A stretch of DNA of 64,000 nucleotides. Source: Paludibacteraceae bacterium. Lineage in GTDB: Bacteria; Bacteroidota; Bacteroidia; Bacteroidales; Paludibacteraceae. This document shows positions 54,411 through 64,000 of the stretch, piece after piece. A program made the translations under genes and the position numbers. Position 1 is the stretch's first letter. Every line of letters starts with the position of its first letter. The notes under the pieces are model-generated. The model saw only the letters and a list, made by a program, of their open reading frames with translations. It was not told where the DNA came from and did no database searches. The stretch covers positions 1 through 64,000 of the forward strand of contig JAFSJN010000022.1 in the NCBI GenBank assembly GCA_017439235.1, read 5' to 3'.

Positions 54411-57400
54411 TTATTCCACCATCACCTTGACGGCGCGGTATTTCTCCTTGAGCGGTTTGGTCTCGTGGCGTGGGGTGAAGACGAGGATGTACATCGTCTG
54501 AGCCTCAAAGAGGCGTATATCGAACACCTCGTGGTCACAAGGCTCATAATCCGCCGTGCGGAGCAGTTTGCCCGTCAGGCTGTAGATCCAGTACGTGCCC
54601 TGCGTATTGGTCATCACGTGTACTACCGGGTTCTCGTGACTGACGATAGTGGGTGCTACAGCTACATAGGGTTCGGTGAGTACATTGGTACTGTCGATAT
54701 GATACGGCGTCATCGGACAGGTCAGTATCGACTTGCCGTCATCCGCACGGGTGAGCAGGGCTTGGTATGCATAGTCATGATGCTGTTCCTCAGGTGTCGT
54801 CCACAACTGATGCGGCAGGTAGATATACAGCTCTCTCTCACCGGGGATAACTTCGCCATCACGCAGCCAGCGTATATCGGAGAAAGTATAACCACCATTG
54901 TATCTATCGTTGAGGATAGCTATAACATCATCCCAGTGCTGGTCTAAAAGCCAGGATGGGAAGAGTACATCGAAGGTGGTTGATGCCAAGTGCAGGCTGT
55001 CGCCACAAGCATCGTAGATGGTCATCGCTATACCGTAGGTGTCGGGACGAGGATAGTGCGTACGGTCGGCAGCGTCATGCGGCACAGGTAAGGTAAGCGT
55101 GACGGGTACTGACTGGTCGGCAGGAGCATCGTTGATGACGGTGTCGCGGAACGGCATCGCATTGCCGGGTGCATTGGTATAATGTACGCGATAGGAGTTA
55201 AAGGCTCCGCGTTGCATAGTAACGGTTACTTCCATTGATGCATCATCAGCACAGACATCGGGTACCTGCATCGTAGCCTCCATCGGTGCGCAGCAGGTAT
55301 AGGTGGTGAGGGTCAGGAAGTAGAGTATACTATCGCAACCGTCATCGTTGCGTAGTGTGTCGCTATATTCTCCCGCTTGGTCTATAGTCAATGTATGGGC
55401 TGCCGTCCAGGTATAGGGCAATAAGGTATCGCAGATGTTGACTTCTGCTATGTTATGTATCGTATCCGGGCAGCAATGGTTATTAACGTGGAGCGTGAGG
55501 GTTATCGTACTGTCGCAGCCGGAGGCATTAGTGAGTATGGCTATCTTAGTGCCGGCCTCGGTCCAGGTGGAGTCTGCCCATACAATCGGTAAGGCTTCGG
55601 CGCAGACCGTAGTATCCTTAGCCAATGAGGAGACAGGTTTCGTTATCAGATGCAACGTCACTACACTATCGCAGCCTGCAGCATTCGTCAGCGTCAGTTG
55701 TGCGCCGTCGTTCGCTAATGTTCCATGCCAGTAATAATCCGTGCCGGCACAAACGTATGCTGTCGTATCACCTGTTGTAGGTTTATTAATCGTCAGATGC
55801 AGCGTACGGGTGCTATCGCAGCCGTTGGCATTGGTTGTATGATAGTCGTAGTCACCGCTGGCGGTATAGGTCGTACCATGCCATGTGAACGATGAGCAGG
55901 CAGTGGCAGTAGTGTCGCTCGTGGTAGGCTCATTGACGGTAAGCGTCAGGGTAATGATCGAATCGCAGAGGACACTATTGACCATCGTATCTTTGAGTGT
56001 ACCGGCATCGTGGAGTTGTTTACCATGCCAGGTATACGGTAAGTCGGCACGACAGATAGCCGCTGCCGTATCGGAGGCGGAGAAGACATCTACCGACAGG
56101 TGGAGGGTGACAACAGAGTCGCATCCTGCGGCGGTAGCAGAGTCAAGGACATAGTCGCCGGCTTGGGTGCAGGTGATACCATTCCAGGTATAAGGCATCT
56201 GCTTATCGCATACCGTCAGATTGACATCTTGATGGTAGACGGGTCGAGTAATCAGATGCAGCGTTACTACCGAGTCGCAGCCGGCAGCATTGGTGAGTGT
56301 CATTTGTGCGCCGTCCTGCGCTAAAGTTCCATGCCAATAGAAGTCCGTTCCGGCACATACGTAAGCTGTCGTATCGCCTATAGTCGGTTGGTTAATGGTC
56401 AGCTGCAGGGTGAGTGTACTATCACAACCGGCGGCGTTAGTGAGCATGTGCGTATAGCTGCCGCTATTGGTATAGGTTGTTCCGTACCACGTGAAGGACG
56501 TGCATGCTACTGCAGCCGTATCGCCGGCGGTGGGTTCGTTGACAGACAGCGTCAGCGTAACAACGGAGTCGCATCCTGCGGCATTCGTCAGTATCTTAGT
56601 CTTAACGCCGGCATCCGTCCAGGTGGAGTCTTCCCACAGGAGCGGTAAGTCATTGCGGCAGACAGTGGTATCGTTCGTGCCCGCTGACGCATGACGTATC
56701 GTCAGGTGTAGGGTTCGCGTACTGTCGCAGCCTGCAGCGTTGGTCGTCTGGTAATCATAGTCACCGGACATCGTGTAGGTGATTCCGTGCCATACGATGG
56801 AGTCGCAGGCGACGGCTGTGGTATCACTCGTGGTAGGCTGATTGACGTAGAGCGTCAAGGTAACGATAGAGTCACAGCCTACGGCGTTCGTCAACACTTT
56901 CCTCTTGGTGCCCGCTGCAGTCCAGGTAGAATCTTGCCAGATGAGTGGTAATGCATCGGCACAGACGGTGGTGTCCTTAGCACCGTTGGTCGGTTGATTG
57001 ATTGTCAGCTGCAGCGTCAGTGTGCTATCGCAACCGGCGGCGTTAGTAAGCATATGTGTATAACTGCCGCTGGAGGTGTAGGTCTGCCCATACCACGTGA
57101 AGGACGTGCATGCTACGGCAGCCGTATCACCGGCTGTAGGTTCGTTGACGGACAGCGTAAGCGTGACCACGGAGTCGCATCCTGCGGCGTTGGTCAGTAT
57201 CTTCGTCTTAACGCCGGCATCCGTCCACGTGGAGTCTTCCCAGACGAGGGGTAGGTCATTGCGGCAGACGGTAGTATCGTTTGTGCCCGCTGACGCATGA
57301 CGTATCGTCAGGTGCAAGGTGCGCGTACTATCGCAGCCGGCGGCGTTAGTGGTCTGGTAGTCGTAGTCACCGGACATCGTATAGGTTATTCCGTGCCATA

Positions 57401-60155
57401 CGATAGAGTCGCAGGCGATGGCTGTGGTATCACTCGTGGTAGGCTGATTGACATAGAGCGTCAAGGTGACAATAGAATCGCAGCCGACGGAATTCGTGAG
57501 TACTTTGGTCTTCGTGCCCGCTGCTGTCCAGGTAGAATCCTCCCAGAGGAGCGGCAGGGCGGGAGCGCAGACGGTGGTGTCCTTAGCACCGTTGGTCGGT
57601 TGATTGATTGTCAGCTGCAGCGTCAGTGTGCTATCGCAACCGGCGGCGTTAGTGAGCATGTGCGTATAGCTGCCGCTATTGGTATAGGTTGTTCCGTACC
57701 ACGTGAAGGACGTGCATGCTACGGCTGCTGTATCGTCGGCTGTAGGTTCGTTGACGGATAGCGTCAGGGTAATGACGGAGTCGCAGCCTGCGGCGTTGGT
57801 CAGTATCTTCGTCTTAACGCCGGCATCCGTCCAGGTGGAGTCTTCCCAGACGAGCGGTAGGTCGTTGCGGCAGACGGTGGTGTCATTATCCCCCACAGAC
57901 GCATGGCGTATTGTCAAGTGCAGCGTGCGCGTACTGTCGCAGCCGGCAGCGTTGGTCGTCTGGTAATCGTAATCGCCGGACATCGTATAGGTTATTCCAT
58001 GCCAAACGATAGAGTCACAAGCGACAGCTGTCGTATCACTGGTAGTCTGCTGGTTGACGTAAAGCGTTAGGGTGACGATAGAGTCACAGCCAACGGCATT
58101 GGCGAGCACCTTGGTCTTAGTGCCTGCTGCCGTCCAGGTAGAATCCTCCCAGATGAGTGGTAAGTCGGGAGCGCAGATAGTGGTATCGTTTGTGCCGTAC
58201 GTTGTGTCGCAGTCGCAGATTTTCGTCTTAAGATCCAAGACCCAATAGACGCTGTCCGCACCGAACCAGTAATATCCCGTATCGCGATAAACGCCCTCAT
58301 TCCACACTCTAAAATGTTTCCACTCCAATGTATCGCCAAGACACACTATAGTGTCAATAGAATCAGTAAACGGGATATAGCGTTGTGGGTTCAACGGAAT
58401 AGAATCTCCACTTGGTTTTGAGCAATCATAACCATATAATCTCAATGTAACGATACTATCACACCCAGCATATGAAGGAATCGTGTCATAATATGTACCA
58501 GAATGCAATATTTCAAGTCCATGCCATGTAAAGGGGAAATCCGTTAAACATATTACAGCGGATGTATCGGAACGCGCAGGATTCCCCTCAGTAAGATATA
58601 GATATGCGATACTATCCCCCCCAACGTGAGAGGATAGAGTTGCCTTATATGTACCTTGGGTCCAAATAACTTGATTATTCCATGCGTATGGGAAATGCTC
58701 CGGACATAGCGTTAGATATGTTTTAGATTCTTTCGGTTTGATAACCGTCAGAATCATCGTCACAACACTATCACAACCAATTGCATTAGTATATACTCGT
58801 GATACCATTGTGTCTCTCATGTAGCGCTCCCCCTTCCACACAACACTTTCACCCTCTTTAATAGAATACCTCATAGTATCATACGACAATTCTAATACAT
58901 TTAAAATTAATTGGCGAATACTATCGCACCCCCATTGATTAGTTAATGTATCGTAGTATACCCCACCGCTATTAATTTCTTTTGAGCGCCAAATATAAGG
59001 TAATTCATTTCTACAAATTGTTATCGTTTGGTCTTCATACACGATTGTGCCAATAGTCACTCTAGACGTGAGCATTGTATCACAGAAAAAATTTCTATTT
59101 CCAATGCGCAATTTTAAATCAATGACTTGTGAGGAATCAAAAACTATCGGATCCGGATTGCTGGAAGTTGATATTCGACCGTTTCCAAAATCCCATATGA
59201 GCGTATCACATTCCAGTTTTTGACCGTCATTACGATGTTTCATGTAGCTTTGATTAGTTACATATAGAGTATCTTTTTCCCCACACGTAACTCGATACAC
59301 CCACTGTGGATATAAGTCGAGCCCACGGGCAAGTAAAAGAGAAATAGAGTCGCATACAGATGTACCTATAGTACAATAATAGTCATCTATCGCATTCCTA
59401 TTCACTGTCAAACTAGCATTATGACCGACAATCGGGCCATTAGGAGTTCCTCTGTGCCAATTGTAGGATTTTGCATATGGAGGTGCAGAAATAGTAGCCA
59501 CATCACACGACCCACAAAGATCGTAAATAGAGAATGCGTCAAAAGCCATATATAGACGACTTCTACAACGAGATGTTGAGCATCCTGCAGCGGCTCCTTC
59601 TATCCGAAGAGACTGACCAATATAATCCGAAAAGTCCCACACCAACACATCCCATGGCCGATATGTCTGTTTTTGTCCTAAATATGTTCCGGATTGAATA
59701 AAACCCGGAGACGGCTCCTCCTCTGACTGAGTATAAAAAGAACAATTTAAAATGGCTCCATCTGGAGAATAAGCATATATATAATCGTATGCCGGTATAT
59801 GGCCGCCCGTTCCATGTGTTTTTTCAACTGCGAAAAACACACATAAGTAAGGATTTTCCTTTGTGGGAGTATATTGAAACCTTATGCCCGATGCCTCATT
59901 GTAAGATTGGTCAGGAGAATGTTCCGAAGAAATGGCATATACTATTAAATCTTCCCGATTTAATTTAGGGAGTCCACACCATATGGTATCATAATTAATG
60001 TCAAAATATGCCGAAGATTCCGTCAAAAAAGGATTCGCGGGTGTACCATGATAGGTTCGATAACTTGGGGAAATAGGTGCTGAAATAGCAACTACTACCC
60101 GAACATATAATCCGAGTAGTAGCAATATTCCATATTTCGTAAGACGTTTAATCAA
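54411..60155 (-). CDS. Giant surface protein with about 23 GCDS repeats and T9SS type A tail
   Basis: 1914 residues. Signal peptide about 1-23 (MIKRLTKYGILLLLGLYVRV). The first ~380 residues include a lectin-like or PKD-like part (CDTLIWDFGNG) with several cysteines. From about 400 to 1640 there are some 23 modules of about 50 residues, of the type C-x-x-x-W-x-x-x-x-x-x-x-G-x-[KY]-x-x-x-L-x-[NT]-AAGCDS-[TV]-x-T-L-x-L-[TS]-[IV]. Near 1000 residues within it form a 4-module super-repeat. Then beta-rich domains and a full sorting domain (GTYWIYSLTGKLLRTADYEP to RAVKVMVE). Starts 9 bases after the previous gene. Likely long fibrous adhesin. The 5' part is visibly more AT-rich than the repeats. 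Confidence 0.88.
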   Translation of the reverse strand: MIKRLTKYGILLLLGLYVRVVVAISAPISPSYRTYHGTPANPFLTESSAYFDINYDTIWCGLPKLNREDLIVYAISSEHSPDQSYNEASGIRFQYTPTKENPYLCVFFAVEKTHGTGGHIPAYDYIYAYSPDGAILNCSFYTQSEEEPSPGFIQSGTYLGQKQTYRPWDVLVWDFSDYIGQSLRIEGAAAGCSTSRCRSRLYMAFDAFSIYDLCGSCDVATISAPPYAKSYNWHRGTPNGPIVGHNASLTVNRNAIDDYYCTIGTSVCDSISLLLARGLDLYPQWVYRVTCGEKDTLYVTNQSYMKHRNDGQKLECDTLIWDFGNGRISTSSNPDPIVFDSSQVIDLKLRIGNRNFFCDTMLTSRVTIGTIVYEDQTITICRNELPYIWRSKEINSGGVYYDTLTNQWGCDSIRQLILNVLELSYDTMRYSIKEGESVVWKGERYMRDTMVSRVYTNAIGCDSVVTMILTVIKPKESKTYLTLCPEHFPYAWNNQVIWTQGTYKATLSSHVGGDSIAYLYLTEGNPARSDTSAVICLTDFPFTWHGLEILHSGTYYDTIPSYAGCDSIVTLRLYGYDCSKPSGDSIPLNPQRYIPFTDSIDTIVCLGDTLEWKHFRVWNEGVYRDTGYYWFGADSVYWVLDLKTKICDCDTTYGTNDTTICAPDLPLIWEDSTWTAAGTKTKVLANAVGCDSIVTLTLYVNQQTTSDTTAVACDSIVWHGITYTMSGDYDYQTTNAAGCDSTRTLHLTIRHASVGDNDTTVCRNDLPLVWEDSTWTDAGVKTKILTNAAGCDSVITLTLSVNEPTADDTAAVACTSFTWYGTTYTNSGSYTHMLTNAAGCDSTLTLQLTINQPTNGAKDTTVCAPALPLLWEDSTWTAAGTKTKVLTNSVGCDSIVTLTLYVNQPTTSDTTAIACDSIVWHGITYTMSGDYDYQTTNAAGCDSTRTLHLTIRHASAGTNDTTVCRNDLPLVWEDSTWTDAGVKTKILTNAAGCDSVVTLTLSVNEPTAGDTAAVACTSFTWYGQTYTSSGSYTHMLTNAAGCDSTLTLQLTINQPTNGAKDTTVCADALPLIWQDSTWTAAGTKRKVLTNAVGCDSIVTLTLYVNQPTTSDTTAVACDSIVWHGITYTMSGDYDYQTTNAAGCDSTRTLHLTIRHASAGTNDTTVCRNDLPLLWEDSTWTDAGVKTKILTNAAGCDSVVTLTLSVNEPTAGDTAAVACTSFTWYGTTYTNSGSYTHMLTNAAGCDSTLTLQLTINQPTIGDTTAYVCAGTDFYWHGTLAQDGAQMTLTNAAGCDSVVTLHLITRPVYHQDVNLTVCDKQMPYTWNGITCTQAGDYVLDSATAAGCDSVVTLHLSVDVFSASDTAAAICRADLPYTWHGKQLHDAGTLKDTMVNSVLCDSIITLTLTVNEPTTSDTTATACSSFTWHGTTYTASGDYDYHTTNANGCDSTRTLHLTINKPTTGDTTAYVCAGTDYYWHGTLANDGAQLTLTNAAGCDSVVTLHLITKPVSSLAKDTTVCAEALPIVWADSTWTEAGTKIAILTNASGCDSTITLTLHVNNHCCPDTIHNIAEVNICDTLLPYTWTAAHTLTIDQAGEYSDTLRNDDGCDSILYFLTLTTYTCCAPMEATMQVPDVCADDASMEVTVTMQRGAFNSYRVHYTNAPGNAMPFRDTVINDAPADQSVPVTLTLPVPHDAADRTHYPRPDTYGIAMTIYDACGDSLHLASTTFDVLFPSWLLDQHWDDVIAILNDRYNGGYTFSDIRWLRDGEVIPGERELYIYLPHQLWTTPEEQHHDYAYQALLTRADDGKSILTCPMTPYHIDSTNVLTEPYVAVAPTIVSHENPVVHVMTNTQGTYWIYSLTGKLLRTADYEPCDHEVFDIRLFEAQTMYILVFTPRHETKPLKEKYRAVKVMVE
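56382..58199 (-). repeat. 606-base higher-order repeat, three copies
   Basis: GACGCATGACG-type sequence recurs at 56686, 57292 and 57898, a spacing of exactly 606 bases (202 codons). Each unit encodes four different GCDS modules in the same order (openings CDSIVWHGITYTMSGDYDY, CRNDLPL, CTSFTWYG and C-x-x-x-LPL). DNA identity between copies is high. Block limits are approximate; single modules at both ends resemble the unit. Confidence 0.9.
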
Positions 60156-60164
60156 CCTAACTGA

Positions 60165-63100
60165 TTATTTTATCTTTTGTCCTTGTGCATCGTAGATATT
60201 CGAGCCATAGTATATATACATTATACCATCTTTTATAACCTTGCCGGGACTTGTTGACACTTCAATTGGATCAAGCCTTGTTGGAAGATTGTGCATTGCT
60301 CCGACACGAACGATAAACTTAGAAACTCCCTTGTTTAAATGTAGGCTTACTGGAGTTGACAAGTCTGCCATAGTAATACCATCTTTTATCAACCATAAAT
60401 CGTATGAAATATTACTAGCGCTCAAAGTATACTCTCCCTCTTGAGGGGCGTAAAGAGTAATCTGATAATCCATAGGGGCGGAGTCATCATATCGCATATC
60501 TTGAGCACACAAGATGGATCCATACGCATTTGCCCAGATATAGTGAGTATTGGAACCTCCCATTATTTTTGCTACATCCTTACCCACCTCATAGGAGTCG
60601 GTTCCAAATTCTGATGAAGATATGAATAATGCGTCATACACATTATCTCTACTAAGGCGTAGTTCACACACAAATCCACCCAAAATAGATGTTCGCTGAG
60701 GTGCATATAGATTGTCTGGGTTCGTTTCATTACTCGACATCAGGCTCAACTCTTTGCCCGCATTATCCACTTGAATAAAAAAAGGACATGCCATAACAAA
60801 TGAAGTCATGTCAAATCTCTTTACATCATATTTGCTTAACTTGTTATTATAGACTTGACAATACTCAATATCTTCACCGGCACCACTTACACTAGCATGC
60901 ACATACTCTAATGTAGTATTTCCAACGGCATTCCAGCCTTGATTCTTTATATCACCCGGAAACTCTTCAAGCGCAACACAACTGCTTCCTCCAAGTGGTG
61001 CAGCATCGTTTTTCGTAAAGCGCCAAACATTTTCATTTCCATCAATCCCAATCATATAAAAACGCCCTGCATGCATAGTGCCGCCTAACATTTTTTCCCA
61101 ACCATTCCCTGTGTTTGCACGCAGATTTCCATTATACTCCCACACCAAATAATCAGTCCCTGATATATGACTACCATTGCCAGAAGCCCTTTTAATCCCA
61201 GACTCAACATCAACATCAAACGGTACCGTCAATCCATACCACTTATCCGGTGACGCTTCACTTTCTGTAGCTTCCAATTTTATATCAATATAGACCTTAT
61301 TATTAACATTGAGATTCCCACTATAATTTCGGAGTTGAGAAGACTGACCGGTTGTAGCATTTAAATACAAATTATTAACTTCCAATGGCCCATTAATTGT
61401 AAGATTGCCACCCAATGCAATGGTCAAATCACGAATAATATGGTTATCCCCATCTATCAAGACTGATGAATTAATAGTCACATTATCATCAACATCATCT
61501 ATCAACACGATAGATTTTGTTCCCCCCGCCGCAATAACGGCGTCCTCAAATGTCGCATATACTACATTGTCCACTTTATACGCAGACTTTCCGAAATGTG
61601 CAGCATACTCACCTGGGGCATAATCTACATCTCTAAAAACAGTGTTTATAGACGCATCATCCTCCCATTTAATAAAATGATACCCCTCATCAGGAACAGC
61701 TTCAATTGTGAAGCCACAACTCAAAGGCGTAATATTTACTTGACCGCCGGGATTTGTCTCTTTTGAATACTTTACGGAATTGGCTCCATGCGAAAAAACA
61801 GGGATCAAAGTTTCATCGGTCTCCAAATAGGTTTGAGACAGGTTAGAACTACCATTAGTCCATTTATAAAATGTTGCACAATCCGTGTTTGGGTTTGCAA
61901 GTAAAGTGAAAGAAGGTAAGAAGTAGTTCTTAACGGAAACTGATGTAGTGCCACCTGTTTGAATCACATCTTCAGTTTTAGTAAATACTGCTGAAATCGC
62001 CGAATCTAACGCAAAACTCATAGCATGAGTATACGTACGAGGATTCGCCATTCCTCCATCAAGCCACTGCTGGAAAGTATATCCAGGTTTAGGTACGGCA
62101 TTAAGAGTGAAGGCATTTCGAGAATTTCGAATAACCTCAACATTGCCACCTGGATGGTTAAAAATTCTATAATTTACTATGCCAAGCGATGACGTAAAAA
62201 ACGGCAAACGTGTTCCATCGCTCTCTTCATAAGTTATTACATCCTCATTAACGCCATTATCCCAGCTTTTGAATATTGCATCCGCATCAGCTACAGCATG
62301 TAAAGAGAAATTCGGAATTGAGGAGTCAAAAATTGACACTTCAGAATGACCATAATTTCGATTTATATCGCTTCTTTTGGCAAAAACTGCGTCAAAGGCC
62401 GCATCATCTCCGCCCTTCGTATGGGTATGGGTAATTATACTATCTGTTGTTCCATCGAGCCAAGATATAAAGTCATACCCATCAGCAGGTCTTGCTATAA
62501 GCCGATATTGTAATCCAGTAATAGGCTCAACAAAAACATGTCCACCAGGATGATCTACATAAAAGACAGAAACACTTCCATTTGTATTGATAAAGAACGG
62601 CTTACGATTACCATCACTTTCCCGATAAGATATCACAGCATTGGTGTTTCCATCATCCCAAATTCGAAATACAGCATCTGGATTTGGTTCTGCAGACAGT
62701 TGGAATGTGGGAATTTTCACATTGTCAACACTAACATTAATATGACCATCTTTCTGTGCAAGATCTACATCCCTAGTAAATACTGCGTATAAAGTAGTAT
62801 CACGACTGAAGTCAGCAGGATGTGTATATGTTCGAGTCGAAGAAGCCCCAAGATCATCTGCCCATTGTAAGAAGGAATAACCGTTATTACGCAATGCCGA
62901 TAAATTGTACGTAAAGCCTGAAGTATTAGAATACGTGATATTACCTCCGGGATGACCATCAACCGTAATGATTACAGAGCCTAATAAATTGATAAAATAT
63001 GGCCTGCGATTTCCATCTGACTCAAAATAATCAATTGTAGTGGTTGACACGCCATTATCCCATCGCCTAAACGATACGTTTTCATGAGGTGTCACAGTTA

Positions 63101-63449
63101 AAGAATATTGCATCGTTCTACTATCGACAATGTCAGCTGTTACATCACCATCAGCAAAGGTCATATCCGCATTTTTCGTAAAAACTGCCCATAAAGTTGA
63201 ATCTTTTGAAGGATCCGCTGTGTGCGTATAGTCTTTTTGGGCATTTGTATCTCCATCCGACCACTTAAGGAATGTATACCCAGCATTGGGAGTGGCGGTT
63301 AACCGAAAAGATAAGTCAGATAATTGTTCCACGCTAATAACTCCCCCAGGATGAGAGTGTAGAACGCGCACAACAGACGCATCACCGACATTAGCTAGCG
63401 CAATTATTGTGCATATAAGATTTATTATCGATAAGAAGCACCTTCTCAT
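60165..63449 (-). CDS. Large secreted HPGG-repeat protein with short T9SS-like tail
   Basis: 1094 residues. Signal peptide MRRCFLSIINLICTIIALAN. Residues about 20-620 hold five copies of a ~110-residue double module: DHPGG, then x-F-x-L-x-A-x-P-x-x-GY-x-F-x-x-W-x-DG, then AVF-x-K-x-x-D, then a second half ending Y-x-ESDG-x-x-[RK]-PFF. This is a relative of the Listeria-Bacteroides repeat. Next YATFEDAVIAAGGTKSIVLI and a short parallel-strand part lead into the module shared with the protein at 29919 (WYGLTVPF, AGRFYMIG, WNAVGNTTL, CPFFIQV, VWANAYG-like IWANAYG). The tail is MYIYYGSNIYDAQGQKIK. In an operon: upstream partial gene 29 bases away, downstream giant gene 9 bases away. Confidence 0.87.
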   Translation of the reverse strand: MRRCFLSIINLICTIIALANVGDASVVRVLHSHPGGVISVEQLSDLSFRLTATPNAGYTFLKWSDGDTNAQKDYTHTADPSKDSTLWAVFTKNADMTFADGDVTADIVDSRTMQYSLTVTPHENVSFRRWDNGVSTTTIDYFESDGNRRPYFINLLGSVIITVDGHPGGNITYSNTSGFTYNLSALRNNGYSFLQWADDLGASSTRTYTHPADFSRDTTLYAVFTRDVDLAQKDGHINVSVDNVKIPTFQLSAEPNPDAVFRIWDDGNTNAVISYRESDGNRKPFFINTNGSVSVFYVDHPGGHVFVEPITGLQYRLIARPADGYDFISWLDGTTDSIITHTHTKGGDDAAFDAVFAKRSDINRNYGHSEVSIFDSSIPNFSLHAVADADAIFKSWDNGVNEDVITYEESDGTRLPFFTSSLGIVNYRIFNHPGGNVEVIRNSRNAFTLNAVPKPGYTFQQWLDGGMANPRTYTHAMSFALDSAISAVFTKTEDVIQTGGTTSVSVKNYFLPSFTLLANPNTDCATFYKWTNGSSNLSQTYLETDETLIPVFSHGANSVKYSKETNPGGQVNITPLSCGFTIEAVPDEGYHFIKWEDDASINTVFRDVDYAPGEYAAHFGKSAYKVDNVVYATFEDAVIAAGGTKSIVLIDDVDDNVTINSSVLIDGDNHIIRDLTIALGGNLTINGPLEVNNLYLNATTGQSSQLRNYSGNLNVNNKVYIDIKLEATESEASPDKWYGLTVPFDVDVESGIKRASGNGSHISGTDYLVWEYNGNLRANTGNGWEKMLGGTMHAGRFYMIGIDGNENVWRFTKNDAAPLGGSSCVALEEFPGDIKNQGWNAVGNTTLEYVHASVSGAGEDIEYCQVYNNKLSKYDVKRFDMTSFVMACPFFIQVDNAGKELSLMSSNETNPDNLYAPQRTSILGGFVCELRLSRDNVYDALFISSSEFGTDSYEVGKDVAKIMGGSNTHYIWANAYGSILCAQDMRYDDSAPMDYQITLYAPQEGEYTLSASNISYDLWLIKDGITMADLSTPVSLHLNKGVSKFIVRVGAMHNLPTRLDPIEVSTSPGKVIKDGIMYIYYGSNIYDAQGQKIK

Positions 63450-63478
63450 TTATTTTTGTTTTTTGATGACACTATTAC

Positions 63479-64000
63479 TTACAAATCTTTCACAAGTCGA
63501 ACACATCGCCCAGATCCTGCAGAATTCGATGAAATAGTAATGTCTGAATTTGACGTATTCATGTAGAGACGCCATGCAGTTCCACTAGAATTATAAGTTG
63601 ACGTCCATATATACCCTTGAAGGTTACTTCCAACTTCGTTAACTGACGTACCACTTCTATAGCCCCCCTTCGGAATAAATATAGCACCATTTTCCTCCAT
63701 TGAAGTCCATTGAGCATCAGTCAAGGTATTATTTGAATAATATCGAATAGTTTGAGATAATGATACGCCAGGATTTATCCAAGCATCGGGCAAAAGGATT
63801 AGTCCCTCTACTCCGTGAACGATTGCGGCATAACGCCTAGTAGAATAATTTGCTCTACTACTAAAAAGATATTCCCATTCCTCTTTTGTCAATGAGCGCC
63901 ACGTGCCAGGAGCATCATTCCCGATCGTATTGTAATACCCCCAATCATATTTTCGATTATTTTCACTTGCTGTAGGTCCAAAACTAACCTCTGCATACGT
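63479..64000 (-). CDS. Surface protein, C-terminal part (5' end outside the window)
   Basis: The frame is open from the right window edge to the stop at 63479, at least 173 residues; the start is beyond the window. An internal TTG/ATG-like start at 63892 should not be taken as the true start, because the frame runs on upstream (ending NDAPGTWRSLTKEEWEYLF). The sequence WRSLTKEEWEYL, AIVHGVEGLILLPDAW, GYIWTSTY and CVRLVKDL resembles the Fibrobacter succinogenes major-domain / DUF1566-like C-terminal domain found in Bacteroidota surface proteins. Upstream gene of the operon with 60165 and 54411. Confidence 0.75.
   Translation of the reverse strand, partial: TYAEVSFGPTASENNRKYDWGYYNTIGNDAPGTWRSLTKEEWEYLFSSRANYSTRRYAAIVHGVEGLILLPDAWINPGVSLSQTIRYYSNNTLTDAQWTSMEENGAIFIPKGGYRSGTSVNEVGSNLQGYIWTSTYNSSGTAWRLYMNTSNSDITISSNSAGSGRCVRLVKDL

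Noticed and set aside
56382-58199. CRISPR-like array
   Set aside because: The repeats are long, in frame and coding, without unique spacers of constant size or cas genes.

Overview
The window comes from an anaerobic member of the order Bacteroidales (phylum Bacteroidota); genus is not determinable by eye. The reasons are the promoters (TTTG, 20 bases, TAnnTTTG), the near absence of Shine-Dalgarno sites, zinc-free S14, very large secreted repeat proteins ending in type IX secretion (T9SS)-like tails, BspA-like leucine-rich repeats, and a sodium-pumping methylmalonyl-CoA decarboxylase operon typical of succinate/propionate fermenters. I see no tRNA, rRNA, insertion sequence, phage gene or CRISPR array.

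Layout. 1-7538 (minus): surface or secreted proteins. A 5' gene part (1-3289) runs off the window edge, followed by a hairpin-rich gap, then an operon of a 943-residue parallel-repeat protein, a 47-residue small protein and a 226-residue secreted protein. 7935-26331 (minus): one long str/S10/spc/alpha block, rpsL-rpsG-fusA-rpsJ-rplC-rplD-rplW-rplB-rpsS-rplV-rpsC-rplP-rpmC-rpsQ-rplN-rplX-rplE-rpsN-rpsH-rplF-rplR-rpsE-rpmD-rplO-secY-map-infA-rpmJ-rpsM-rpsK-rpsD-rpoA-rplQ, with a clear promoter before rpsL, a terminator after rplQ, no tuf, and hairpins in its widest gaps. 26542-36967 (plus): two giant secreted adhesin-like proteins and a second small protein of the same type. 36993-41704 (plus): argR, pnp and a leucine-rich repeat protein. 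41749-45170: tryptophanase and an orphan histidine kinase (minus) arranged divergently with ispE and the decarboxylase operon. 45215-50556 (plus): mce-mmdA-mmdD-mmdC-mmdB-sufC-short sufD. 50527-54358 (minus): an overlapping operon of a beta-barrel-like protein, an alpha/beta hydrolase lipoprotein, a lipoprotein and a polyprenyl diphosphate synthase. 54411-64000 (minus): a 1914-residue GCDS-repeat protein, a 1094-residue HPGG-repeat protein and the 3' part of another surface protein.

How it fits together. The core is translation, transcription and secretion machinery plus energy metabolism: tryptophanase yields pyruvate and ammonia, and the decarboxylase drives a sodium gradient while making propionyl-CoA. 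The accessory part is a set of large extracellular proteins sharing repeat types, a C-terminal module and short sorting tails, apparently exchanged between loci.

Most unusual signals: two 48-base, near-symmetric bidirectional promoters with identical geometry (43161-43208, 45123-45170) and a third promoter with the same TTTG-N8-CAAA palindrome (54342-54359); a 7-base tandem array directly before pnp; two tiny MKKxYxxP proteins placed beside T9SS-type cargo genes; a SufC with a half-length SufD at the end of the decarboxylase operon; and a 606-base higher-order repeat.
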